Made by a program: the position numbers and the translations under genes. A stretch of DNA of 64,000 nt, from NCBI RefSeq assembly GCF_001975785.1, contig NZ_MSFI01000019.1:1-64000 (forward strand), written 5' to 3'. Source of the DNA: Domibacillus epiphyticus. Its GTDB lineage: Bacteria; Bacillota; Bacilli; Bacillales; Domibacillaceae. Below are positions 1 through 7,604 of the stretch, in pieces. Within the stretch, counting starts at the first letter, position 1. The number at the start of each line of letters is the position of its first letter. The notes below the pieces were generated by a model. It ran no database searches, had not been told where the DNA came from, and saw nothing but the letters and a program-made list of their open reading frames with translations.

Positions 1-45
1 CCTCCAATTGTCAGATGGTGTCTAACAATTGGGGTGCAGTTCATG
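1..45 (+). mobile_element. Probable terminal fragment of an IS3-type element
   Basis: The first bases contain an 8-bp inverted repeat, CCAATTGT at 4-11 and ACAATTGG at 26-33. The string TGTCTAAC is followed by GGGGTGCAGTTCA, a pattern typical of the ends of IS3-family elements in Firmicutes. A related arrangement (TGTCTAACC, then GAGGTGCTGTTCA) recurs at about 10280-10307, next to a recognisable transposase remnant. The rest of the element, if any, lies left of the window, so intactness cannot be judged. Confidence 0.45.
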
Positions 46-291
46 AATAGGCTTCGGGTTTTTTTGATTTCCGAAAAATGCAGAATGAATGTCAACTCGA
101 ACAGCGAATGAAAGTCGAAATGTATAAAGCTGGTGACCCCATACTGCGGGTTGATGATAAATACGGAGTTTTACACACGCGGTGATTCGCCAAAAGGAAA
201 AACAAGCGAAAAAAATTGTCAGCCCGGTGCCCCGGTGAAGGAAATAGCGGAAATAATATATTTATTGCCGGAAAAAGTCGGGAGTAATGTG

Positions 292-322
292 AAAAAAACG
301 GCCTTCAGGGGCCGCTTTTTTC
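292..322. terminator. Bidirectional intrinsic terminator
   Basis: The stem is CGGCC (299-303) with GGCCG (310-314) around a six-base loop. Seven A precede it and six T follow it, so it can stop transcription on either strand. It lies in a gene-free stretch. On the minus strand it would end a transcript starting near 415. Confidence 0.65.
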
Positions 323-408
323 TGACAGTAATACAGAGAGAGTATGGAATGTATTTTAGTAATGTGAGCCGTTTAAACCGGCTTCTTGTTTACTATTTTA
401 AATGTTTT

Positions 409-422
409 TGAAAGTGCTTTCA
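409..422. promoter_or_regulatory. cre-like palindrome (possible CcpA site) over a minus-strand -10
   Basis: TGAAAGTGCTTTCA differs from the cre consensus TGWNANCGNTNWCA by one central base on either strand. A TATAAT reads on the minus strand at 427-422, so CcpA binding here would block a leftward promoter, although the -35 (TTTTTA, 17-bp spacer) is poor. No coding sequence lies between the site and the terminator at 292-322. The 1-655 stretch otherwise holds only the IS end and two terminators. Confidence 0.4.
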
Positions 423-503
423 TTATAAACGTCACAAAATGCCATAAAAAAGACATTAAGCAGAAATTTTTTGATCTAAATAACAAAATCATTTAATGGA
501 AAG

Positions 504-532
504 AAAAAACAGCCGGGTAAGGGCTGTTTTTT
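504..532. terminator. Bidirectional intrinsic terminator
   Basis: AAAAAACAGCC (504-514) pairs with GGCTGTTTTTT (522-532) across a short loop. On the minus strand it is the first good terminator after the CoA-transferase gene that stops at 656. Confidence 0.75.
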
Positions 533-655
533 CATAAACGTTTTTTAGTTAAAGTTTATTTATTAGTAACGCCGGACCGCTTTTTGCGATTTTTTGAGAT
601 CAGGGCTGGAATCGGTCATAGAGCAAAAGCGGCCGAACGGACGTTAAAAAGTTTA

Positions 656-2176
656 TTAGCCGATGACAGCTTGCTCTTTTTCAAGCATCGTACCTGTTTC
701 GGCAAGGCGTGTGTGCCAGGATAACGCTTTTTCTAAAATATGCGGTGTCTGACCACCGCGGGCTGATGCTTCTTCAAAATAATCGAGAAGCTGCTTTTTA
801 TACTTCGGATGCGCACATTTTTCGATAATAACAAGTGCACGTTCACGCGGTGCAAGGCCGCGCAAGTCCGCATATCCCTGTTCCGTAACAAGAACATCCA
901 CATCATGCTCCGTATGATCAACATGTGATGCGAATGGAACAATGCTTGAGATGGCACCGTTTTTCGCCGTTGATTTCGTGACGAAAATAGCAATCCGGCA
1001 ATTGCGGGCAAAGTCTCCTGAACCGCCGATGCCGTTCATCATTTTTGTACCGGAGACGTGAGTAGAATTGATATTTCCGTATATGTCCGCTTCAAGTGCC
1101 GTGTTAATGGACAAGAGTCCAAGACGGCGTATGATCTCCGGATGATTGGAAATTTCTTGCGGACGCAGCACAAGCTTTTCTCTATATTTGTCCAAATTTG
1201 CATACACGTCTTGCATTTTTTCATCTGATAAAGTAATCGAGCATCCGGAAGCGAATCTGATTTTGCCATGATCAAATAAATCAAAAACAGCATCTTGCAA
1301 AACTTCCGAATAAATGTCGAGATTCTCAAATTCCGAATCAATCAACCCATGCAGCACCGCATTGGCAACTGTACCTATTCCAGATTGAAGGGGAGCCAGA
1401 CTGTTCGTGAGACGTCCTGCCTGTACCTCTGATCGGAAAAAGTCGATAAGGTGATCTGCCATTTGTGCTGTTTCAGCATCCGGCGGCACAATCGTAGAAG
1501 GAGAATCAAGCGCTTCCGTTACGACAATGCCTTTAATTTTGGATAAATCTACGCTTATTCCCGGTATCCCGATCCGCTGCTCAACGGATGTAAGTGGAAT
1601 TGGTCCACGCATACCTTGTTCTTCTGCACTGTAAATATCGTGCAGCCCTTCAAGCTCGCCAGGCTGCGCGAGGTTTAGCTCGATGATGACATTTTCTGCT
1701 TTCTCAATAAAGATAGATGAATTGCCGACGGATGTAGCCGGAATGATCAGTCCATCTTCTGTTATCGCGACTGCTTCAATGATCGCATAGTCGATCGATC
1801 CGAGTACCTGGCTCCGAATAAGTTCCGCTGTATGAGAAAGGTGCTGGTCGACAAAATAAAGTGCGCCATCATTAATTTTTTTTCGCATTGATGCGTCTGC
1901 CTGGAATGGGAGACGTTTATTTATGATTCCGGCTTCTGCCATCATTTTATCAAGGTCAAATCCGAGTGATGCCCCGGTGAAGATGTTCACTTTAAATGCT
2001 TCCGTTTTTGCCCGTTCAACGAGTGACATCGGGACCGCTTTTGCATCTCCTGCCCGTGTAAAACCACTTAGACCGAGTGTCATGCCATCTTGAATCCAGG
2101 AAGCTGCCTCATCGGCTGTTACAATGCGTGTTTGTAAATCCTTATTGCGAAGTCTTTCAATCATACGTTTATCCAC
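656..2176 (-). CDS. Acetyl-CoA hydrolase / succinyl-CoA:acetate CoA-transferase family protein
   Basis: This 506-residue protein is a full-length class I CoA-transferase of the Cat1/AarC type, predicted to move CoA between acetate, succinate or related short acids in the cytoplasm. Visible marks are Glu291 in the SEVLQD segment, matching the catalytic glutamate of this family, and a glycine-rich GIGGSGDF at about 382-389 in the C-terminal half. The GTG start at 2176 is chosen because GGAGG lies nine bases upstream; an ATG four codons in is less well placed. It has its own promoter region, cut off from the upstream LytTR gene by a terminator, with a cre-like site at 2221-2234 suggesting glucose repression. 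Hydrolase versus transferase activity, and the preferred acid, cannot be read from sequence. Confidence 0.85.
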   Translation of the reverse strand: MDKRMIERLRNKDLQTRIVTADEAASWIQDGMTLGLSGFTRAGDAKAVPMSLVERAKTEAFKVNIFTGASLGFDLDKMMAEAGIINKRLPFQADASMRKKINDGALYFVDQHLSHTAELIRSQVLGSIDYAIIEAVAITEDGLIIPATSVGNSSIFIEKAENVIIELNLAQPGELEGLHDIYSAEEQGMRGPIPLTSVEQRIGIPGISVDLSKIKGIVVTEALDSPSTIVPPDAETAQMADHLIDFFRSEVQAGRLTNSLAPLQSGIGTVANAVLHGLIDSEFENLDIYSEVLQDAVFDLFDHGKIRFASGCSITLSDEKMQDVYANLDKYREKLVLRPQEISNHPEIIRRLGLLSINTALEADIYGNINSTHVSGTKMMNGIGGSGDFARNCRIAIFVTKSTAKNGAISSIVPFASHVDHTEHDVDVLVTEQGYADLRGLAPRERALVIIEKCAHPKYKKQLLDYFEEASARGGQTPHILEKALSWHTRLAETGTMLEKEQAVIG

Positions 2177-2220
2177 GATCTACTTCCTCCCCGTTTCCTT
2201 TTGATAAGTGTAACAATCTA

Positions 2221-2234
2221 TGAAAAGGCTTTCA
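2221..2234 (-). promoter_or_regulatory. cre-like site upstream of the CoA-transferase gene
   Basis: TGAAAAGGCTTTCA matches the CcpA-binding consensus TGWNANCGNTNWCA with one mismatch in the central CG. It lies 45-58 bases upstream of the GTG start, between the terminator of the LytTR gene and the ribosome binding site. This is where a catabolite repressor would block the promoter. Confidence 0.5.
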
Positions 2235-2256
2235 TTCGATTCTGCATAAAAAGCCG

Positions 2257-2287
2257 AAAAAAAGACGCGAAAGAGAATTTTCGCATC
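2257..2287 (-). terminator. Terminator of the LytTR-family gene
   Basis: On the minus strand GATGCGAAA pairs with TTTCGCGTC (one G-T wobble) and is followed by seven T. It begins 15 bases after the LytTR stop codon, so the CoA-transferase gene must mostly use its own promoter. Confidence 0.85.
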
Positions 2288-2301
2288 TTGAAGCAGATAT
2301 A

Positions 2302-2952
2302 TTAATAGTTAAGTGATTTTCGAAACGCACTTGTGTACGTCTGGGTGACGGGTATTTTTGTCCGATCTTTCATAATAAGCAAGAATGTTGAATGCGAATC
2401 AGGCTGTATCTCCTGAATATAATGAACATTGACGATATAAGAACGGTGGACGCGGATAAATGAATCTTCTGGCAGCATAAATTCGAGCTCCGTTAAATTT
2501 AATTTATGGAAGCCCACTCCGGAATGCGCCTGAACTTTCGTTTTGCGTCCTTCAGACTCGAGATAAATCACATCGTTGTATGGAATTGGATACCACCGGT
2601 CTTCTGCTTTAATCGTCAATACATTGCGTGAAATGGGTGACGGTTTGGCAGGATAAATGGTTGTAATAGCTCCGGTCACTTCGCTTTTATCAAAAATCGG
2701 TACAGACATTGCGAAATAAGGAATTCCGTACACGTCGCTGTCAATATAAGTCGAAACTTGATGTTTTTCCATTAAAGCCTGGTGTGTCACACTTCCTTCT
2801 TTAATCGGCTCGCCATTCCGAATATGCAGATCTACAAGCCGGCTTGGCTGATAATAGATAAATTTTTCATGGTCAGAGACAGCTACTGACGTATTGGAAG
2901 GGAAAAATTCTTTCATTACTTCCATCATCGCGGATACAGTCATTTGATCCAT
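2302..2952 (-). CDS. LytTR-family DNA-binding transcriptional regulator
   Basis: The 216-residue protein has an N-terminal half (about 1-105) that looks like a small-molecule sensing or PAS-like domain and a C-terminal LytTR DNA-binding domain (about 110-216). The latter is recognisable from the spaced segments YNDVIYLESEGRKT, FIRVHRSYIVNV and IPVTQTY. There is no response-regulator receiver domain, so it is not a classical two-component regulator and probably responds to a ligand. A GGGGTGA Shine-Dalgarno precedes the ATG at 2952. It lies directly upstream of the CoA-transferase gene in the same direction, which makes that gene a likely target; this is inference from position only. Confidence 0.8.
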   Translation of the reverse strand: MDQMTVSAMMEVMKEFFPSNTSVAVSDHEKFIYYQPSRLVDLHIRNGEPIKEGSVTHQALMEKHQVSTYIDSDVYGIPYFAMSVPIFDKSEVTGAITTIYPAKPSPISRNVLTIKAEDRWYPIPYNDVIYLESEGRKTKVQAHSGVGFHKLNLTELEFMLPEDSFIRVHRSYIVNVHYIQEIQPDSHSTFLLIMKDRTKIPVTQTYTSAFRKSLNY

Positions 2953-3012
2953 TTTATCACCCCATTTTAATGATTGTAGTACAATGATTTTAACATAAAA
3001 ATGGAGTGAGTC

Positions 3013-3495
3013 ATGATGGCGAAAGGGAAAACAAATGCGATGCGTCTGCTAGATGCAGCGGGCATTGCCTATAACATATATGAATACAATAGCAAAGATG
3101 GGAAAATAGATGGTGTTGCAGCGGCAGAGAAAATCGGCAAAGACGTGGAGATGGTGTATAAAACGCTCGTTACCCAAGGATCAGGTGGATTGTATGTATT
3201 CGTTATTCCCGTTGCGGAAGAACTTGATTTAAAAAAAGCAGCACAAACAGCGGGCGAGAAAAAAGTAGAGATGATTCCAGTGAAAGACATTCAAAAACAT
3301 ACAGGCTACATTCGCGGCGGCTGTTCACCTGTAGGAATGAAGAAGTTATTTCCAACTTTTATTGAAAAAAGTGCACATAATTTGGACAAGATGATTATCA
3401 GTGCCGGCAAGATCGGTATGCAAATCGAACTGGCGCCGGATGATCTGAAAAAAGCAGTAAACGCTTCCTTTTGTGAACTTGTGAACAAATCTTGA
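3013..3495 (+). CDS. ybaK: Cys-tRNA(Pro)/Cys-tRNA(Cys) deacylase
   Basis: This is a 160-residue YbaK/EbsC-type editing protein that hydrolyses mischarged Cys-tRNA(Pro) in trans. The length fits the family. Visible marks are a conserved lysine in the VYKTL segment (Lys50) and the GGCSPVGMK loop at 102-110, both in the substrate pocket of this fold. The start is the first of two adjacent ATG codons, six bases after GGAG. It stands alone, divergent from the LytTR gene; the 60-base gap between them must hold both promoters. Confidence 0.9.
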   Translation: MMAKGKTNAMRLLDAAGIAYNIYEYNSKDGKIDGVAAAEKIGKDVEMVYKTLVTQGSGGLYVFVIPVAEELDLKKAAQTAGEKKVEMIPVKDIQKHTGYIRGGCSPVGMKKLFPTFIEKSAHNLDKMIISAGKIGMQIELAPDDLKKAVNASFCELVNKS

Positions 3496-3609
3496 ATGAA
3501 ATGTTAACGAAATGTGTAAAGTGAATGGAATCCGCGTAAAGCCGTTCTTTTCTGCTTCGTTTTTTCGTATACTGTACTCATCAAAAGAAACAGGAGTTGA
3601 CCCACTAAC

Positions 3610-3900
3610 ATGATGGTCGTTGAAAATCTTCTTGACGTGAAAAATTATTTCGCCGGTGAAGTAAAAGAAAATTTTGTAGTGCAATATGAAAAAATGGTAA
3701 AATCAAACGCTTTTTACGAAGCAGGCGGATTACACGAAACAGAAGAAGAAACAGCGGAATGCATTAAAGTCCTGCGCTCAACAGGTGAAGCTTCCTCAGT
3801 CACAAGAATTAGTGAATATCAAATCGGCGGCGAATATACAAGCGTTGACGATGTACTTGCCGTTATCAGGGAAGCACATAAAGATATTTTTAAATCATAA
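3610..3900 (+). CDS. Conserved-looking hypothetical protein, 96 residues
   Basis: I do not recognise this protein. It is acidic and soluble-looking, with no signal peptide, membrane segment or cysteine pair. A run of glutamates sits near the middle (HETEEETAE) and the C-terminal part looks helical (VDDVLAVIREAHKDIF). It is taken as real because codon use resembles its neighbours, an AGGAG lies upstream (13 bases, rather far) and a strong terminator follows eight bases after the stop. A TATACT -10-like element lies upstream at about 3569-3574. Two adjacent ATG codons could start it. Confidence 0.6.
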   Translation: MMVVENLLDVKNYFAGEVKENFVVQYEKMVKSNAFYEAGGLHETEEETAECIKVLRSTGEASSVTRISEYQIGGEYTSVDDVLAVIREAHKDIFKS

Positions 3901-3907
3901 ATAAACG

Positions 3908-3942
3908 AAAAAACCGGTTCTTGTACAAAGAACCGGTTTTTT
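3908..3942 (+). terminator. Intrinsic terminator
   Basis: AAAACCGGTTC pairs with GAACCGGTTTTT around a nine-base loop and ends in six T, just after the 96-residue hypothetical gene. Confidence 0.9.
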
Positions 3943-4034
3943 GTATGAATGCGGTCTTAAGACTTAAATATATTCATAAGCAGCCTGCCCATTTCATATA
4001 GTAGACCGTGTGCATACAAAAAGGGGGTGAGCGA

Positions 4035-5027
4035 ATGATTTATTTTACGTCGGGTCACACAGCTAGAGGGTTTGTGCAGATGGCGGAATCAAATGTAGAG
4101 GATGTGCGGTTATTTATTTTGCTGCGGGGCGGCGGGGAATGCGCGCAGATGGAGTGTTTGAAAGAAGTCGAGCGGCGCCTTCAGTCAGCTGGTGAGGAAT
4201 TTGATTCCGTTCGCAGTCCATGGAATGCGCTGCAGCCTGAAGGGCTGATTGTCGGTGATAAAGCCATTTGGTGCGGAAGCCTGGCTCCAAGTCTCCCGAG
4301 TGCTGCAACGGCCCGTCATGCCGCGATACGGCCGGATATGCTTTCAGCACCGCCTGCAGGGAAAACGGCTCACATTGCGTATGATTGTTTTAGGGAGGCA
4401 TTGATCATTCATGATGAATGGGAATCTATTTACATTAATCGATTTAATAAAAACAAAGCAGATCTTCTTGCAGCGCAATGGATCAAGAAACTATTCCCTG
4501 GTAAATCAACTGAACAATCACGAACCGTCCATCGTTTTTTAGGCGCAGCCACACCGTCAGGATCGGTCGACTACATTCCTGAGCTGACAGAAGGCTTAAC
4601 AAAAAGATATTTGATTAAAGGAAGAGCCGGAACAGGTAAATCGACATTCATGAAAAAGATTGCAGCTGCTGCGGAACAAAATGGATATTCGGCTGAAATA
4701 TATCATTGCGGATTTGATCCGGCGAGCATCGATATGGTGATCGTTCGTGAACTTGGCTTTGCACTGTTTGACAGCACTAAACCGCATGAATATTTCCCAA
4801 GAAATAACACGGTTGATGAAATCATTGATATGTATGAATTACTTGTTGAACCGGGGACGGATGAACTGTTTTCTAAAGAAATTGCTGCCCTGTCTTCAAG
4901 GTATTCTGAACTGATGGAAGAAGGGACCGCGCACTTGCTTGAAGCGCACAAAGAAAAAGAAGCGGCTCGAACCGCTTCGTCCACCGCTGCTTCAAGAACG
5001 GCTGAAATGATCTGTAATTATTTATAG
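4035..5027 (+). CDS. Two-domain P-loop ATPase (PRK06851-like) with a degenerate N-terminal site
   Basis: The protein has about 330 residues and appears to be an internal duplication of an NTPase domain. The C-terminal half carries a clear Walker A, GRAGTGKST at about 196-204, followed by a helix and the HCGFDPASID segment. The N-terminal half aligns with the same layout, but its P-loop position reads GGGECAQME (about 32-40), which cannot bind phosphate normally. The ATG at 4035 is chosen because AAGGGGGTG lies just before it; the frame is open nine codons further to a GTG at 4008 that has no ribosome site. The biological role of the family is unknown to me. The 3' end overlaps the convergent hydrolase gene by ten bases. 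Confidence 0.7.
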   Translation: MIYFTSGHTARGFVQMAESNVEDVRLFILLRGGGECAQMECLKEVERRLQSAGEEFDSVRSPWNALQPEGLIVGDKAIWCGSLAPSLPSAATARHAAIRPDMLSAPPAGKTAHIAYDCFREALIIHDEWESIYINRFNKNKADLLAAQWIKKLFPGKSTEQSRTVHRFLGAATPSGSVDYIPELTEGLTKRYLIKGRAGTGKSTFMKKIAAAAEQNGYSAEIYHCGFDPASIDMVIVRELGFALFDSTKPHEYFPRNNTVDEIIDMYELLVEPGTDELFSKEIAALSSRYSELMEEGTAHLLEAHKEKEAARTASSTAASRTAEMICNYL

Positions 5028-5821
5028 GAAAAAAAGGCGCCGATCTTTTCATCGACAATCGGTGTTTCATGCAGACCGCTATGATCAATTGTTCTGTCAT
5101 CGATAATATCAACACTGTATTGTTTTTCAGGAATGATTGCTTTTAAACTGAGTGCACTTTCTATTGGTGTAACCTGGTCGCCGGTTCCAGCAATATTCAG
5201 TACGTTTGTTTCGGCGGGAAATCGAGAGTGTCCTGTAGCGATCTTGGAGAGAGCTGGGGATCCTGGCATTAAGTCGTAAACGGCAGGGCCGGTATTCTGT
5301 GTGAACCACCGGCCGCCGGCGACGCCATCAAATGGGCTGCCGATTGTGACGAGTTTATCTGTTGCCGGGTGCCGCGCTGGATCATACAGCTCCTGCAAAA
5401 ATTTCACTGTCACAATGCCCCCCATAGAATGGCTGACTATATTAATGCGTTCAATTCCATATTCATTTTTAAGCACCTGCATAACGGATGAGAGGGCGTG
5501 TGATGTATCGTCAAATGAAGCACGGTTATTTTCGAATAATACTTGAATAAAAGCCGGTTTTCCTGGAAGGGGGGTTCCTTCATGGACGAGCAGGCGGCCC
5601 GTTCTTGTCACGTTCATCGTCAAAGCCTTTGCCCCCCAGCCGCGCTCTTCAAAACGAGCAATCATCGAACTAAACGAGCGGGCCGTTCCTTTAAAGCCAT
5701 GCACAAACACAACGGGTTCATTATATTGATTTTCAGATACAGCGTGATCGCTTTTCGAAAGCATCAAAAAACTCATATAAATAAGGGCAGCAGCCGATAA
5801 AAATAAGCTGATATTGCGCAT
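5018..5821 (-). CDS. Membrane-anchored or secreted alpha/beta hydrolase (DUF915-like lipase/esterase)
   Basis: The 267-residue protein starts with a hydrophobic segment (about 4-22) that could be a signal peptide or anchor, followed by an alpha/beta-hydrolase fold. The oxyanion region VVFVHGFKGT, nucleophile elbow SHSMGG (Ser132), acid Asp215 in the AGTGDQVTP segment and a late histidine (His251 in SGLHE) give a complete candidate triad. The ATG at 5821 has GGAGAGG seven to ten bases upstream, while the frame stays open 18 codons further up without such a site. It likely acts outside the membrane on an ester or amide; the substrate is unknown. Confidence 0.75.
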   Translation of the reverse strand: MRNISLFLSAAALIYMSFLMLSKSDHAVSENQYNEPVVFVHGFKGTARSFSSMIARFEERGWGAKALTMNVTRTGRLLVHEGTPLPGKPAFIQVLFENNRASFDDTSHALSSVMQVLKNEYGIERINIVSHSMGGIVTVKFLQELYDPARHPATDKLVTIGSPFDGVAGGRWFTQNTGPAVYDLMPGSPALSKIATGHSRFPAETNVLNIAGTGDQVTPIESALSLKAIIPEKQYSVDIIDDRTIDHSGLHETPIVDEKIGAFFSYK

Positions 5822-5924
5822 GACTTGTCTTCCTCTCCGGCAATAAGTAATACCTTTCATTATACGTAATTGCATTAATAATATACATATTGTTTTATAA
5901 TGGGGAGAAAGGCAGGGGATTCAT

Positions 5925-6050
5925 GTGAATGAACTAGTTGGGCAGTGCATGAAGTGCGGCAAAAAAGTATATTGCCTGGACGGCTTTTTAAATGGAGTGA
6001 AGGACGGCGGGAAATTACTTTGTTTTGATTGTGCGGATGAGGAAAAATAA
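5925..6050 (+). CDS. 41-residue zinc-ribbon-like peptide
   Basis: This is a small gene with a GTG start six bases after AGGGG. The peptide has four cysteines in two CxxC pairs, CMKC at 8-11 and CFDC at 33-36, plus Cys17. This is a layout expected of a small zinc ribbon, with a basic stretch (GKK) after the first pair. A strong terminator follows the stop codon, which supports a real monocistronic transcript. I do not recognise a named family. It lies between the divergent hydrolase gene and the convergent membrane peptide gene. Confidence 0.6.
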   Translation: MNELVGQCMKCGKKVYCLDGFLNGVKDGGKLLCFDCADEEK

Positions 6051-6079
6051 GAGCCTGCAATGAAGCAGCGCTCTTATTT
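6046..6079. terminator. Bidirectional terminator between convergent small genes
   Basis: AATAAGAGC (6046-6054) pairs with GCTCTTATT (6070-6078). The inner bases CTGC and GCAG extend the stem, and A/T tracts lie on both sides. It serves the zinc-ribbon peptide gene and the convergent DUF418 operon. Confidence 0.85.
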
Positions 6080-6095
6080 CTAATTTTAGGAATGT

Positions 6096-6269
6096 TCATT
6101 TCTTTTTCGTTCGGTTCCATTGGGGTGCAATAAAAATTCCGGATAAGACGAGGAGCGTTCCAGCATTTCGTATCCATTCTTCTGATCCTGTGAAATGATG
6201 ACTGAAAAATGTTATGCATACACCGGCAAGCGCAAATGCGACGCTTATGAAAAGTCGTCCTGTCATCAT
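6096..6269 (-). CDS. 57-residue two-helix membrane peptide
   Basis: The start codon overlaps the stop of the DUF418 gene (ATGA), indicating translational coupling. The peptide has two hydrophobic segments (about 5-22 and 37-49) separated by a short loop with two histidines (FFSHHF), and a basic tail (NRTKKK). That is the layout of a small hairpin membrane protein. No family is recognised. Its partner is presumably the DUF418 membrane protein encoded just upstream. Confidence 0.6.
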   Translation of the reverse strand: MMTGRLFISVAFALAGVCITFFSHHFTGSEEWIRNAGTLLVLSGIFIAPQWNRTKKK

Positions 6270-7453
6270 AATCCTTCGACCCGGTCAAACGACTCCGGCT
6301 CCTTCATTCGAATTTGTCCGTTCCATGACCAGTTCGTCCACATACGCAGGACTTGCTCGATTGGTCCCCGTCTGAATCGTTTCATATACCAACTGCTGCA
6401 CATGCATTGCAATAGAAAGATAACGATCCCGAATACAATTGCGTTGAGTACACCTAACTGTCCGAATAGACCCAACCCGTAACCATAAAACACAAACGTA
6501 CAGATGACGGTTTGCATTAAATAATTCGTCAGGGACATCTTGCCGACTTGCACAAAAGAAGTGGTGATTTTCGATGCAGGGAGCCAAGTATATAATAAAG
6601 AGAAGGCAAATATATAGCCGACGGAAAGAAGGCTCGCACCGATAATTCCTGATACACCAGTCCAGTCCGTTTCAGGCATCAATACCGCAGCGCTTTTTAG
6701 CAAAAGGCCAAGCGGCACGAGCAGCACGCCTTTTTGATACATCCTTTTTTCTTTGTCCGGTTGAGTAAATAAACCTGATTTTGCTGCATACATGCCATAT
6801 AAAAAAAGCGATGCGGTAACAAACGGCGACAGTAAAAGCAGGATAAGATAAACGTAGTCCGGCATAATCAACGGATCTTCGTTGTTTCGCTGTTCCATAA
6901 TTTCCGTATACGTGCCATTTGCATAAATCGTTTTTGTCGCTTCGACGTAATTTGACATCTTTTCTTTTTCGGCGGGGGTTTCTTCCACTACACCATACCC
7001 GAGTGCAAAGGAAAGCACGAGCAAGATTGTGCCCCAGATAAGCAGCGCCTTTTTAGATCGTTTTAAGAATAAAAGAAGAAAAAACCCCATCACTCCGTAA
7101 AAGGAAAGAATATCCCCTTCCCATAAAAGGAAAGAATGCAGCAAGCCAAGTATGAGTAATAAAAGAAATCGACGGGCGAAATGACGCCGTGCCTTTACAC
7201 CGTTTCTTTTTAAACTCTCCATCATTTTCACCATTGAATAGCCGAATAAAAACGTAAAAATCGGCATAGCACTTCCTTCAATGGCGACTTTGACAAATTT
7301 ATACGCCATTAAATCAACACCAGACAGTGAATAAATATGGATTTCATCTTTTCCCCATATGCCGTATTGAAAAATGAGCAGGTTCGCAAGTAATATACCT
7401 AACAGGCTGAATCCCCTCATTCCATCAATCAGCTGTATCCGTTTTATTTCCAC
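6266..7453 (-). CDS. DUF418 family multi-pass membrane protein
   Basis: The roughly 395-residue protein has many membrane segments and resembles the B. subtilis YxaH/YrkO family. It carries the typical N-terminal RIQLIDGMRGFSLLGILLAN segment and a C-terminal DUF418 region ending near FRRGPIEQVLRMWTNW. The GTG at 7453 is chosen because GGAGGTAA lies six bases upstream; upstream codons in the same frame lack such a site. Function of the family is not established; membership of acyltransferase-like membrane proteins has been suggested by similarity. It is followed by a coupled 57-residue membrane peptide. Confidence 0.8.
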   Translation of the reverse strand: MEIKRIQLIDGMRGFSLLGILLANLLIFQYGIWGKDEIHIYSLSGVDLMAYKFVKVAIEGSAMPIFTFLFGYSMVKMMESLKRNGVKARRHFARRFLLLLILGLLHSFLLWEGDILSFYGVMGFFLLLFLKRSKKALLIWGTILLVLSFALGYGVVEETPAEKEKMSNYVEATKTIYANGTYTEIMEQRNNEDPLIMPDYVYLILLLLSPFVTASLFLYGMYAAKSGLFTQPDKEKRMYQKGVLLVPLGLLLKSAAVLMPETDWTGVSGIIGASLLSVGYIFAFSLLYTWLPASKITTSFVQVGKMSLTNYLMQTVICTFVFYGYGLGLFGQLGVLNAIVFGIVIFLLQCMCSSWYMKRFRRGPIEQVLRMWTNWSWNGQIRMKEPESFDRVEGL

Positions 7454-7604
7454 CTTGTTACCTCCATTTATTGTTACTAGTATTTTACAAGAATTTCTTT
7501 TCAGCAAAACAACCTGCCGTTTACCGATTCATAAATTGTTCCAGTATTGTTCAATTTTTGGTAATGTTCGTGTGCTATCATGAAAGTAAGCGAGGTGTAT
7601 ATAA

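Noticed and set aside
133-411. 92-residue open frame in the first 0.5 kb
   Set aside because: It contains a terminator hairpin, has no good ribosome site and no protein-like composition.
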